From Hirudinaria manillensis (taxonomy: Eukaryota; Annelida; Clitellata; Hirudinida; Hirudinidae), in contig CM067528.1 of the NCBI GenBank assembly GCA_034509925.1, forward strand, positions 785,001-849,000: DNA of 64,000 nt. Direction: 5' to 3'. Positions 31,238-42,429 of the stretch are shown here, in pieces; the first letter of the stretch is position 1; every line of letters starts with the position of its first letter. The notes under the pieces were generated by a model. That model ran no database searches. It was not told where the DNA came from and was given only the letters and a program-made list of their open reading frames with translations. Made by a program: the position numbers and the translations under genes.

Positions 31238-32784
31238 TCATTTCATGCAAGCACAGGTCAAGGTGGAAGCCCTGACGTAGGGTCTCCTACCAGGCGGACA
31301 GTGGCAAGCCCTGTCGGGGAACTCGCTCTTGATGGCTCCTCCCTCGCTGACCTTGGACAGGCACCTTTCTGCGGTCTTGTCGCACCAGACGAACTCCGCG
31401 TTCCCGTTAGCACAGCAGTCGGCATCGTCCCAGCACTTCACGTCTCCTGGGCTGGCCTCGTATCTGTACCAAAAGCTCGTATAGTCATCGCTCAGCAGGC
31501 CGTACGAGTTGTTAACACCCTTGAAAGGCAACATCGTGGCATTTGCTGTAAAATTGGACAAAATAAAGGAAAAAAATATCAGGAAAACAAAACAAAACGA
31601 TTCTAGTAAACTCACGTGCACTGTGAATCTTCACAATGTTTCCAGTATCCCTGAAGCCTTTTGGAAGGTCGTTCACGTCAACGTACTCCAATCCGTTCGG
31701 AGACTTAGACTTGATGTTGATCCGCCCTCTCTCGAACAAGTTATCGACGAAGGCATGATGCAGTAGGAACATCGGGTCGCTGGGACTGCAGAGGATACTG
31801 GCCATGTGACTGCCCGAGCCAAAGGATGTATGGACGTAGCCGTGGCTCATCTCAAAGGTATCATCCCATGGCTGACTGAGGGCCTTATGGGAGAGAACTG
31901 ACTCTACGAACTTGACGTCGTTGTCGTCAAAGTACGAATAGACGTTGGTAATGACGTTCCTTCTGAGAGTTGGGTGGATGCCAGCACAGACCGGACCCGG
32001 GGAAGACCAGTTGGCCGCAAACCCCGTGACCACGGGACCGACAGCGTTTCCGGCCAAGAGAGGGGAGAAGAGCACCGAGTCTCTCGGATTTCCACCGAGG
32101 CGACCGTCAAGTCTGGAGTCCCAGTAGGGCAGAGCACAAGTCGGGCAGATGGTCCGAGCCATCAATTCAAACCTGAGAAAAATAAACCCATTTTCCCATT
32201 AAATCTAAGATCAATCAACTCGAAAGAAAATCCTCGAATAAAATAATGTCTATGTTAAATTTAATCCAATAAATTCAATATTTCTCGGCATTTATTTCTC
32301 ATTTCAAAAAGTTAATCACACGAGACTTACGTGAAATTACATGAATCATACTCAACGAAACTCACGAATACAAGTACTGTCTGTGAAACGGCAAGAAGGC
32401 GGGACCACCGTGGGCACCGGGCGAATTGCTTCGGTCATGTTGGGCCACGAAGGCATCGTACTGGGTCAAATTGGCCCCCACCGCTTTCGTGGTCTTCAAG
32501 GTTGTCAGGGCCGCATGGAAGTTTTTCCTTTCGTCCGGCAGCATGCACCTATACTCCTTCCTTTCCTTAGGAATTTCACGTACGACAACGCCACTTCCGT
32601 GGCGATTGTGGAAAATCTCGGCCACTAGTCTCTTGTCTACTCGGTTGCCTTTCAGATTGATACTCTCTCCCTTCGCTATTCTCGTCATCTGATCCCTAAG
32701 TTCCTTGTCAATTTCCGGCTGTCGGACGATGGCAGACGCCGACTGGAAAAAGATCAGAATGCAAAAGACGCCCAGAGATGCCAT
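31238..32784 (-). CDS. Secreted tyrosinase (type-3 copper oxidase), 3 exons
   Basis: Exons on the minus strand: 32784-32366, 32172-31616, 31545-31238; 427 residues, phases 2 and 1, GT-AG introns. The chosen start is the ATG at 32784; the open frame reaches 32796 but begins with TTG. A signal peptide (MASLGVFCILIFFQSASA) precedes the enzyme. CuA ligands are H116, H125 and H134, spaced x8 and x8 around NSPGAHGGPAFLPFHRQYLY. CuB ligands are H250 and H254 (SHGYVH) and H279 in DPMFLLHHAFVD, which fits tyrosinase signature 2. The third exon is cysteine-rich (about eight Cys) and ends CACMK, a likely disulphide-rich tail. Such enzymes oxidise phenols to quinones for pigment, cuticle or shell hardening, or defence. 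No transmembrane helix is seen at the C-terminus, so the protein is likely released. Family is certain; substrate and role are not. Confidence 0.93.
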
Positions 32785-34411
32785 AGCGATCTTCAATCGC
32801 TCCAGAAGAAAGTCAAATAAAAAGGGCTAAGAAATAACGGGCAACCGCGGAATAAGTATGGCCTCCAAAAGTTGTGGGTTGCAGTAAAATCGATTTCAAT
32901 CAAAATACAGCTGCACAGGTAAAGTTTAATTAGTAGGAACGCATTGGGCTAAGAGCCATGGTTTTCCCCTAAGCAAAGATTTTGTACCTGATGACCTGAG
33001 AGAAAGGGGCAGATTTTAATCTATAAATTTATTATTATTGAACATAAACTCTCTTCTCGAGCTCTGACAAACTGATCTAGTCAGAGTTCCAACCGTTGCT
33101 TTTCCTTCAAAGCACTCCAGATCCGTCACTGTCGAGGTAGATAGATGAATCGATAATTGATCGATTGAAGTTCATTTCACTCAGTTAATTGAGCTATGAT
33201 TCAGATCTTGTTCTGAATTTTCACTTTCTAATTTTGTTACAGGCCGATTAAGTGCTTAAATCAGTTAAATCCTTTTAAATAGGTTTTAAACCAAATTTAT
33301 CAGTTTAAAAACGACTTTTTAAAAATTTGATAATTTACAAATAAAAATTTAAAAAAAAACCACCCAGTTAAATTTAAAAGGGCCCAAAATGAAGCCTTGC
33401 TGAGTAAGTAATTATTAATATAATTTAAAACATAATTTTTAGTGAATAAAGCGCGAAAAAAGAGGCGGCATCTTGCGACTTCTTCGAAATTTCTTAAAAC
33501 TTAAAAGGTAAAAGCACATTTCTATCATCATAACCATTGGTCATCGTCGACGTCATCATCTTTTTTCTTCATCCTACACTCTCTCCCTCATCGTCGTCAT
33601 CATCTTCTTCACTATCACAATTATAAACTTTTTCATTCTCCAGAGTTTCCAACAAAACCTAAAGCTTCCTAACTTAAAGTTAAAACAGAGAACACAAATA
33701 ATTTCTAAACGGGATTAAAATAATTAGTTTTATTTTTAATCTCAAAATTAATATAATCCTTAATCATTATTCTAAGATTTCGCCGAAAAATATTTTTGGA
33801 AATTATTTGAAAACAATTAAAAGGGAATTAAATTAAGTTTATTATTAATTAAGCTTAATATATATATTTATAATCCATTATATTTAATTTTTGGGGCATT
33901 TGGAAAAAGAATTAGCTTTAAATTCGAATTATTAACAATTTCAAGCTATTAAATTGTAATCTTTCCCTTATTTTTCTCAGAGCTCAGATCTTACAACCAC
34001 CGGAAGGTTTCGATTAAATCATTAAACAACGTTTTGTCTATTTATTATTATTATTATTTTTATTTTAAGTAAAATTTTCAAAACTAATTTCGTGTCATTA
34101 ATTGTCAATTTAACAAATTAAAATTTTGTCCGATTTTAAAAACCGAAACTTGAAAAAAATGGCAAAACAACTGATTTCTGAGAATTCAAGAGATCTTGAA
34201 GTTCAACTTTTGGCTTCCTCTAAGTCACACGATTTCGCTTTCCAGTGATACTGCCAATTGTAAGACTCGTGGTTAAATGTAATTTAATTAAGTAAGCACT
34301 AATTAATGTAATGATACTAATTGTTTTTTATTTTTGGTTAATTAAATATTATTATTATTATTATTATTAAATAACTATTAATAAAACTGTTCTGAAAGGA
34401 ATGCGTCTCAC
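32785..34411. other. Intergenic region before the peptide cluster
   Basis: Left end: tyrosinase promoter. The rest is AT-rich with short poly-A and ATT runs. No coding exon was recognised, although a final exon of the next minus-strand gene must lie in the right part if its donor at 34411 is used. Confidence 0.5.
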
Positions 34412-34825
34412 TGCAAATGTTTTCCGAGCAAAAATATGTCCCCTTGCACTGTTCATCCTGTGGAATAATTGAAATTAAAATTTAAATCATTCAATTGAAA
34501 GCGGAATTCATTGGAATTAAAATTTAGAATATCGAAATAATAACTGATATTATCAAGAAAAACATTCCGTTCAACTCAACAAACTTCAAAAACTCACCGT
34601 TTCGCATGGGGTACCATATCTTCCTAGGTCACTTGCATAGACTTCTAGTCCATTTAAAATGATTATTTGAATATTTATTATTATTATTATTATTATTACT
34701 GTTATTATTATTATAATGAATATGATAAAATCTTCAACCCTAGTAAAATTTAAAACCTCCGCCACAAACCAACCTAGAAGGCAAGCAAGAAGAATTGCAA
34801 GCAGGAAAACACAAACAGCTTTCAT
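34412..34825 (-). CDS. Small secreted cysteine-rich peptide, divergent copy (U0)
   Basis: Minus-strand exons: 34825-34774 (signal peptide MKAVCVFLLAILLACLL, ends phase 1), 34644-34598 (ends phase 0) and 34457-34412 (ends phase 1 at a GTGAGA donor). This is the same intron-phase design (1, 0, 1) as the copies further right, and the signal peptide shares the VCVFLLA core, so it is a distant paralogue. Its mature part has a different cysteine pattern, C-x5-C-x5-C-x4-C across exons 2-3. The tail exon was not found: the nearest acceptor would leave an intron of only 20 nt, or the donor is skipped and the frame runs on. A TATTTAAG-type element lies near 34885. Role unknown; secreted defence or venom-type peptide are both possible. 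Confidence 0.6.
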
Positions 34826-35494
34826 CTTTCAACGAAGTATTTATGATTAGATACGAACAGATAAATAAAAATCAACTTTGGCGACTCTTAAATAGAAGAT
34901 TTTAATGCGTAATTAATTACAAGAAAATGTCAATAAATAAATTAATTTATTTATTTCAAAAGCAGCATGTTTTCTGAATGCTTTGTCAGTGGATTAAATT
35001 CAAATCAATCATTCGAGATCCTTCAACTGTGAAAATAAGGACAAATATTTATAAAATCCATATTTTAATCTTCTTTGCTTTGAAATTAACGTGGTTTTAT
35101 TAAATTTTAAAATGGATATTTTGCGTTTAAATACTTTTATTTTGTGAAGTCATTTAGTTATTTGTAGGAACGAGACGAGACAGATGTTTGAGACAGACAA
35201 AGTAGTTAGTTTTAATGTTATACCGATAATGATTAACTAATTAAACATCGTTTGTTATCAGTCAAAATAGTTTAAGAAATTATAAATAAAAGCAATGTCA
35301 TGAAATATCAAATGGCTTCATAGCCCAACCAACGTGACATATCTCAACCAAACACGCTGTTCAGAATTATTAGCTTTTTTCGCGGGATGGTTGATAAGTT
35401 TTAAGGCGTCTTGTACATTGAAGGAGTTTGAAATTTCAGGTGAACGCATCCTATTTAAGAGATAGGACATGACAGGTGTTCAGATATCAGAAAG

Positions 35495-35862
35495 ATGGGG
35501 ACAATAATCCACTGTTTGTACTTTCTTGTCGTCCTGACATGCATTTTCTGCGCTGGTTGGTAATGTTCCATCATTTTATTGGAATTAAAGAATTTATTAT
35601 TATTATTATTTCTTTTTGGGTTTAATTTTAGTTCATATTTGTCCAGAAAATAATCCAGAAGTAACGCAGTCACCAGCGGGACAGTTTTGTAACAGCGTGA
35701 GTGAAAATGGTTTTTATTTATTATTTTTTGAAAATATTTTACTATTATTTTCAAATTTCATCGCTTATCATTCATTGGTATCTTTTTTTTTTCATCTTAA
35801 AGTCCATTCCATGCAAAGTCAATTATTCTTGTCTCCTACAGAAATGCAGTTGGTCTTGTTGA
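35495..35862 (+). CDS. Small secreted cysteine-rich peptide on the plus strand
   Basis: Exons: 35495-35555 (signal MGTIIHCLYFLVVLTCIFCA, ends phase 1), 35632-35696 (ends phase 0 at GTGAGT), 35842-35862 (ends in Cys then TGA). The mature part is about 29 residues with four cysteines spaced C-x15-C-x3-C-x3-C. Two short GT-AG introns have the same phases (1, 0) as the minus-strand family, but the tail exon is absent and the sequence is otherwise different. TATTTAAG lies about 45 nt upstream of the ATG and AATAAA at 36303-36308. It stands head to head with the U0 gene, about 670 bp away. I do not recognise the family. Exon 3 is only seven codons, so a cDNA would be needed for certainty. Confidence 0.6.
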
Positions 35863-35891
35863 TATTGTTGTTGTTGTCGTTGTTGCTGTTG

Positions 35892-36030
<139 letters not shown>

Positions 36031-36925
36031 TGTTGTTGTTGTTGACCTAATGTTCTTAAAATGTAATTTTTTATTTATTATAAATTTCTACAAATTCACA
36101 ATCAATTCCCCCTTTCCCTTTAGCTCCACTCTGGAAAATGACAGACAGAGTTGCTCCCAAGAAATGAAAAGCAAAATGGTCGCTCGATTCGAACATTTAA
36201 AGTAGAAAAGTTTAATTTATTGAATTTCAGAGTTTAACGTAGATATATTTATAAATAGAATTATAATAAATTATATAATAAATGTATTTTTGTCTTCTGA
36301 CCAATAAAGATTTTTTTTATCAAATCAATTTGTTTCTAGCTCCCGCCGAAAGATTCCTCGTCTGTTCTTTTCAATCATTGCGACCAAATTGGTAACATTT
36401 ACAAATTGCATTTTATTTGTGAAAATAAATTTTTAAAAATATAACCCAAAATGGCGGACCAGCTTAAAACGAATTTCTAATGTTATGAAAGGCTCAAACC
36501 CAGCACAGATGTTATGAATAACTCGTTATTCAACGTGCCTGATGTTGAATATATCGGTAAAATCTAATATTAATGTGGTGTATTGGTAAGTGGCATTCAG
36601 TTTTTGATGATGCCATGGACACATTATAATATTCAAAATATTATTAATATTCTAACAATAATAATAAATAAATAAGTTATTTATTTATAACCAATACGGA
36701 CTAACCCCGTAAAATAACAATAATTTCAATTCAAAGTGTTAATGGACTTAAGCATTTTTTAACCACCTATTTTCACCATTCCAAAAATTTCTATTTATAA
36801 ACGTCAACAATAATCATTATTAATTAATCTTTTGTAATTATTAATTTAGATTTACAATTAGTTATCATCAGATTTTCAGATGTCTTTGTTTTCATTTCAT
36901 CCAGTAATAGGTCATTTCCTCGGTA

Positions 36926-37256
36926 CTAAATGCCACATCCAACTGAGATTGGAAATGATGATTGTAGATCCAAGTAAATCACTGAAATTAATACCAACTG
37001 TTTTTCTGGCTCGTTTAAAGATTGTAGGAGTTTAAAGGATGTTGTTCAATTATAATGGAAATAATTCATTAACATTTAAAATTAATTAATGTTTAAAATT
37101 AATAATTTGTGATTTCAAATCAACTGAGATCTTACGTCTGCAGCAATGATCAGAGTCGCAACGGATATCTGTGCCAAAGCAATTTCTATCCTAAACGTTT
37201 TAGTATTAATGAAAGAACAATTTCAATTGTATCATAACTATTTTAACAGATTAATA

Positions 37257-37303
<47 letters not shown>

Positions 37304-37505
37304 GCAATAAAACAATACTCACACTATGGCAATGATCGCATACAGTAGCTAACCCGGCATTCGAATAAAATAGGAAATCATTAAGCACCAATTTATCCAT
37401 GTGTCTTATTATGTATCTCCCACAGAGAGATATCACAAATCATTAACCTAGGATAATTGTAAGCGAAAGTATTTCAAGCAGGAAAACATAAACGCTTTTC
37501 AACAT
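36926..37505 (-). CDS. Six-cysteine mini-defensin-like secreted peptide, copy U1
   Basis: Minus-strand exons: 37505-37448 (signal, phase 1), 37348-37323 (C1-C2, phase 0), 37190-37136 (C3 to C5C6, phase 1), and a likely tail exon 36942-36926 that adds a seventh Cys before TAG. Framework: C-x2-C-x5-C-x6-C-x4-CC. The usual exon 2 acceptor CAG has become CCG in this copy; an AG six bases further in restores an in-frame start, shortening the mature N-terminus by two residues. The signal peptide has an acidic Glu in its core (FLLEILSL), unlike the other copies, so secretion may be weaker. A TATAAAA box lies at 37541-37547. This is the most diverged of the seven. It could be a decaying copy or a specialised one. 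Confidence 0.6.
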
Positions 37506-38222
37506 AATGAACCAATCATATTCACATGACGTTCAAATACTTTTATATTTCATATAAGAATTTAAATGATTTATTATCGTTGTCAAACATCTATTTTGAA
37601 AAGATGAAGTTGCAGTTAGCGATGAAAGGTATGTCTCAGTGCACTGCAATGATTTGTTTGATTTTTATTCCATATTGAAAAGGAAAATATAATAAAAACT
37701 TTAAATCCTGAAATTTGTACCGTTAATGAACGACCAATACCTCAGACCCGTTCCAGTTTATAAACAGTTTTTTAACAGGTTATTAAATACTAAATAACAA
37801 TACTAACTGGAGGCCAAGGATAGTCAAATCCACTGGTCGTCCCTACGTTGAAATAAAAAGCTATTTGTTAGTGCAACAATGATTTGTTTGATTTATCATC
37901 CAATATTGAAAAGGAAAATATAATGAAAAGAAAAGTATTTATTTTGAAAATTATTATAAACAATATTTTAAATAAATGGAAATGAAGTGGCACTGTTGTG
38001 TAATTGCGATTCCTTGCTTCAATGAGTGGAGAGAAAATATTAATTGAAATTCGGGAATCGCAATCCAGCTATGTCAACAATTTTATTCACAATTTATTTA
38101 TTTGTAATTATTAATTTAGATTTAAAATTAAAAATAGTTATTATCAGATTATCAGATGTTTTCACTTTCTTTCAATAGCAAGAAGTCAAATTCTTGGTAG
38201 TAGGTTCAAATATCGAGTGAAA
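37506..38222. other. Spacer with partial upstream-flank duplicates
   Basis: Two shortened copies of the upstream flank (AGTGCACTGCAATGATTTG type) lie near 37640-37680 and 37855-37905, separated by AT-rich sequence. The U2 3' UTR occupies the right part, with AATAAA (minus strand) near 38095. No intact exon here. Confidence 0.55.
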
Positions 38223-38755
38223 TCAGTGAAAACCTACAAAATAAAACGAAACAAAAATGTGATGTAGATTCATGTAAATCACTGAAATTATTATCAATGG
38301 TCTAAATTTATGCTTTCAACAAGTATTTTGTAGTTTATGAAGGATGTTTTTCAGTATATTTCAGTAGAAATAATTTATCAAAACGTTTTAAACAAAATTA
38401 ATTGTTGGTGATTTTTTAATAAAATAGGTTCTTACGTTTGCAGCAGCCATGACTGCAAACATTTCGTCCAATATGTTCAGCGCAATCGTTATCCTAAAAG
38501 TTTTACTATTAATGAATGAAAGATTCCAATTGTATCATAACTATTTTAACGGGTTATTAAAACAATACAAACATCATTGCAATGTACATCGCATCCGGTA
38601 GCGAGTCCTGCAATCGAATGAAATAATAAAATATTATGCAACTAGTTATCTGTAACTTATCCACGTGTCCAACAGAGAAATATCAGTAATTAGTAACCCA
38701 GGATAAGAGTGAGCAAAAGCATTGCAAGCAGGAAAACACAAACAATCTTCGACAT
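38223..38755 (-). CDS. Six-cysteine mini-defensin-like secreted peptide, copy U2
   Basis: Minus-strand exons: 38755-38698 (signal MSKIVCVFLLAMLLLTLIL, ends phase 1), 38607-38573 (GLATGC start of the mature part; C1, C2; ends phase 0 at GTTTGT), 38493-38436 (C3, C4, C5C6; ends phase 1 at GTAAGA), 38233-38223 (Arg-Phe-His then TGA). The whole product is about 53 residues, of which about 33 are mature. Framework: C-x3-C-x5-C-x8-C-x3-CC. The cysteine order with a terminal CC is that of defensins, but the loops are shorter than in classical beta-defensins, so any shared fold is inference. The phases and splice sites are all sound. Could be an antimicrobial peptide or a venom or mucus component. 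Confidence 0.75.
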
Positions 38756-38789
38756 GATGAACTGTTGAACTGTGAAGCGATCGTCCAAA

Positions 38790-38800
38790 TTCTTTTATAA
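38790..38800 (-). promoter_or_regulatory. TATA box of peptide copy U2
   Basis: CTTATAAAAG on the minus strand lies about 38 nt upstream of the ATG, leaving a very short 5' UTR. The same element is kept at the same distance in the other array copies (near 41444, 45279, 47388, 61692 and 63646), and TGATGCATGTTGTCA follows about 25-40 bp further upstream. Confidence 0.7.
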
Positions 38801-39024
38801 GCAGATAACTGTTTGATGCATGTTGTCATAACTCTTATTTTCAAAATCATATTTAATATTGATGTAAGATATTTGTTGTGAGCAACCTATAGCCATGAAT
38901 AAAAAGCTATTTGTCAATGCACTGCAATGATTTGTTTGATTTATCATTCCATATTTAAAGGGAATAAATAATGAAAAAAGAAAAGTAATTATTTTGAAAA
39001 TTATTATAAACAATATTTTAATTC

Positions 39025-40112
39025 AAGCATCGTACATCTTCCAAGCCATCTGACAACTTTCAATAAACCTGACCTACTATAATTAGTTTGAGGACCCCGG
39101 GTTATTAAATTGGTGTCAGAAGTGGGATTTAGACTTAAAGGGTGTCCAAGAGTAACTAAGGTAGAAGCTTGTTTAGTTGAAAAGTGAAGGATGCCGAAGT
39201 GCTTGGATGAATTGAACGTGCCTCGATTGAAACAAGAATTGAGAGAGCGTAGCCTGGATTCGAAAGACACGAAAGCTGAGATACGAGAGCGACTTGGGGC
39301 ATGGCTGACAGAGAATGGCCATGACCCGTAGGAATACGAATTCGTGTCTGAATATCGTAAGTTGCTGAGACAGTTAGCAGAGGAGTTGATGGGGATTTGG
39401 GGCGATTTGAAAGGCACAGTGGTTCCATGTCAGGATGACTCGTTGGTTTCGGGTGAAAACTCTACCGAGAAGAGTCATGTTGGTTCTTTTGAGGAGAGCA
39501 AAGTGGTGCCTCCATCTTGCGAGGAACAAGGAGAGGAACTCCGCAAAAAGGTTACCAACGAAGAACAAATCATATCCGTTGTTCCAGGTACAGTTTCTGG
39601 CAGCATTGGGATGGAGACATTAGAAGACACATCCGAACACAGTGCGTGCGTGTCTCCAGAAACGCTGTGCGTGATGGCAGACTCAAAGGACTCGCCGTTG
39701 GATCCTATAGAGTCACCAGTTCAGGTCGAGACGTTAGCAGGGCCCAGGAAGCTCACAAAGGTGTTAGTCGAGCAAGTGAAGCTTTCGGAAGAGCCCATGG
39801 ATTTACCGGCAGAGTCTGTGAAGTTATTGTTACCGCCCGAGGAGTTACCAGTGGAGCACACGAAGTTGATGGTGGAACAAGTAGAGTCTACAGAATAGCC
39901 CATGGATTTACCAGCAGAGCATGTGGAGTTCTTAGTGCAGCCCGAGGAGTTAATGTTGAAGCACAGAGTTACCAGTGGAACACACGGAGTTAGTAATGGA
40001 ACAAATGAAGTCTTAGGGAGAGGCCATGGATCTACCAGCGGATGTTTCGGCTCCATTGGAGATAACAGAAGGGAGTGCTCGGGATTTCGGGAGAGTGCCT
40101 AGCATTGGAAAG
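39025..40112 (+). mobile_element. Decayed copy of the SAP-type non-autonomous LTR element
   Basis: A 5'-truncated LTR (about 39025-39108, ending ACCCCGGGTTATTA) is followed by the primer-binding region TTGGTGTCAGAAGTGGGAT at about 39110 and then the internal ORF from ATG 39191. The right LTR is missing. The ORF is homologous to the one in the intact element at 47907-49672 and to the N-terminus of the Gypsy Gag. It carries an in-frame TAG at 39329-39331 and a second at about 39896, where the sister copy has a sense codon, so it is dead. Confidence 0.85.
39191..40105 (+). pseudogene. SAP-domain ORF remnant of the LTR element
   Basis: The first 46 codons give a SAP-like helix-turn-helix segment (VPRLKQELRERSLD, then AEIRERLGAWL). 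After the TAG at codon 47 the frame stays open to about 39895, with the acidic, Glu-Val-Pro-rich region of the family, then a second stop and a frame change. No Gag, protease, RT or integrase domain is present. Confidence 0.8.
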
Positions 40113-40418
40113 TAGACTAATAACCAAGTAGATGAATAATATCGGAATTGTTGTTTTAATTTTTCAGTTTATTCTTTCTTGGGAAACCAGAAATTCGGGA
40201 ATCGCAATCCCGCACAGCCGCCCAAACAATTGAATTTCAATTAAAACTTTAATTTAATTTCATGTTTTAACATAAAATGCATTTTATATGTGAAAATAAA
40301 TTTAATAAAAGTGTCACACTATAACAAAGTGGTCGCTATGATATTCGGGCTTTATTAAAGATGTGTTCGTAATGATTTCTTCAATTTCTGTGAAAATCAT
40401 TTTTAATTTAAATTTGAA

Positions 40419-40520
40419 TCCGGTAACGAGTCCTGCAAACGAATGAAATAATAAAATTGGAACTAGTTATCTCTAAATTATCACGTGTACAACAGAGAAA
40501 TATCAATAATTAGTCGTTAT
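40419..40520 (-). pseudogene. Exon 2/intron 1 scrap of a peptide gene
   Basis: The segment matches the exon 2 acceptor side (GAGTCCTGCAAACGAATGAA) and intron 1 of the array genes, then breaks off at TCAATAATTAG without exon 1, exon 3 or a promoter. It looks like the scar of an unequal crossover inside unit A. Confidence 0.7.
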
Positions 40521-40886
40521 GATATTCCCGTCTTTATTAAGGATGACTTCGTGATAATTTCTTCAATTTCTGTGAATATAATACCATACAAATTTGAGTA
40601 TTTAAATTTAAATATTTAAAATCATTTCAAAAACAAAATGTTCGATAATTTCGCTTCGATTTGTTCCTATTAAAATGGATTTAATTCAAATCCTCATTAG
40701 CCATTCGCTTTTATTATTTTAAACATTTCTTCATATGTCAACAATTTTATTCACAATTTATTTATTTATAATTATTAATTTAGATTTAAAATTAAAGGTA
40801 GTTATTATCAGATTAGCAGATATTTCCACTTTCTTTCACTAGCAAGAGGTCAAATTCTTGGCAGTAGGTTCAAATATCGAGTGAAA

Positions 40887-41404
40887 TCAGGGATCTACAA
40901 AATAAAACGAAACAAAAATGTGATGTAGATTCATGTAAATCCCTGAAATTATTATCAACGGTCTAAATTTAGGCCTTCTACAAGTATTTTGTAGTTTATG
41001 AAGAATGTTTTTCAGTATATTTCAATAGAAATAATTTATCAAAACGTTTTAAACAAAATTAATAGGTGGTGATTTTCTAATAAATTAGGTACTTACAAAT
41101 GCAACAGCCACCTTTGCATTCAATTCCTCGAGGACAACGATTATCCTAAAAGATTTACTATTATTGAATGAAAGATTCCAATAGTATCATAACTATTTTA
41201 ACATGTTATAAAAACAATACACACATCAGCGCAAGATACATGAGGGCATCCGGTAGCGAGTCCTGCCAACGAATGAAATAATAAAATATTATGCAACTAG
41301 TTATATGTAACTTTTCCACAACAGAGAAATATCAGTAATTAGTAACCCAGGATAAGAGTGAGCAAAAGCATTGCAAGCAGGAAAACACAAACAATCTTCG
41401 ACAT
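40887..41404 (-). CDS. Six-cysteine mini-defensin-like secreted peptide, copy U3
   Basis: Minus-strand exons: 41404-41347 (signal, phase 1), 41262-41225 (C1-C2, phase 0, donor GTGTGT), 41145-41097 (C3 to C5C6, phase 1, donor GTAAGT), 40894-40887 (Tyr-Pro then TGA). Framework: C-x4-C-x5-C-x5-C-x3-CC. The signal exon is almost the same as in U2, but nearly every residue between the cysteines after GLATGC differs. The TATA box is at about 41441-41450. The tail exon differs from U2 by a small change at its acceptor (GGGATCTAC rather than GAAAACCTAC on the plus strand), giving a Tyr-Pro end instead of Arg-Phe-His. Confidence 0.75.
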
Positions 41405-41676
41405 GATGAACTGTTGAACTGTGAAGCGATCGCCCAAATTCTTTTATAAGCAGATAAATGTTTGATGCATGTTGTCATAAATCTGATTTTCAAAATCATA
41501 TTTAACATTGATGAAAGATATTTGTTGTGAGCCACCTGTGGCTATGAATAAAAAGCTATTTGTCAGTGCACTGCAATGATTTGTTTGATTTATCATTCCA
41601 TATGTAAAAGGAATAAATAATGAAAAAAGAAAAGTATTTATATTGAAAATTATTATAAACAATATTTTATTTTAAA

Positions 41677-41987
41677 CTAGAGGTGGCCAACCACGCGTTG
41701 CTGTGGCTCAATCTGATTAATTTTATAAGCAAGAAATTTATTAATATGTTTATATTTACAATTTCACAATGCTTGAGGGTTACGATATTTTAAGCTTTTT
41801 GATGTCCATGGCAAGATGGTAAGATTTTCGAAAAAAAACTTTTTTACATGATATAGTTGTGGCATATATGTATATGAAACCTATATAAAAACACTCCTCT
41901 AATCGAGCACTATGTTGTTTCAAAATTTCAAAGCAATTGGTTAAGTATTTTCAGAGAACATTTGCACGATGCAAACACACATTGCAT
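41677..41987 (-). mobile_element. Helitron fragment with intact 3' end (H1)
   Basis: On the minus strand the element ends in a hairpin (GCCAC...GTGGT) and then CTAG at 41680-41677, followed by T, the normal Helitron 3' border. The other end is cut: the shared sequence stops at GCATTTC near 41987, before the usual TCTATATAAATAAAAATGC 5' terminus. Non-coding. Confidence 0.75.
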
Positions 41988-42011
41988 TTCATGGACCAAT
42001 AAAGGCAACAT

Positions 42012-42075
42012 TTAAATTTTTATTTAATTTCTTTATAAATAAAAAAATTAATAAAGAAATTAAATAAAAATTTAA
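42012..42075. repeat. Perfect 25-bp inverted repeat
   Basis: Arms 42012-42036 and 42051-42075 are exact reverse complements around a 14-nt AT loop, so the DNA or its RNA could form a long hairpin. It sits at the broken end of the H1 Helitron fragment. Confidence 0.85.
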
Positions 42076-42429
42076 TTTTAAAACGCATTTTAATAGTAAA
42101 ATTAATTAAAATAATCAAATTCATTAATTTAATATAATTTAAAATAAAATAATCTGATTAAATATTTAAAATCATTTCAAAAACAAAAAGTTTTGATAAT
42201 TTCGCTCCGATTTGTTCCTATTAAAATGGATTTAATTCAAAGTCCTATTAACCATTCGCTTTTATTATTTTAAACATTTATTCACAAGTCAACAATTGTA
42301 TTCCCAATTTATTTGTTTATAACTAGCGGTGCCCAGCCACGTGTTGCTGTGGCTCAATTTCATTAATATTAAAAGAAAGAAATTTAGCATATGTTTGCTA
42401 AGATGTTTATTTTACAATTTCACAATGTT

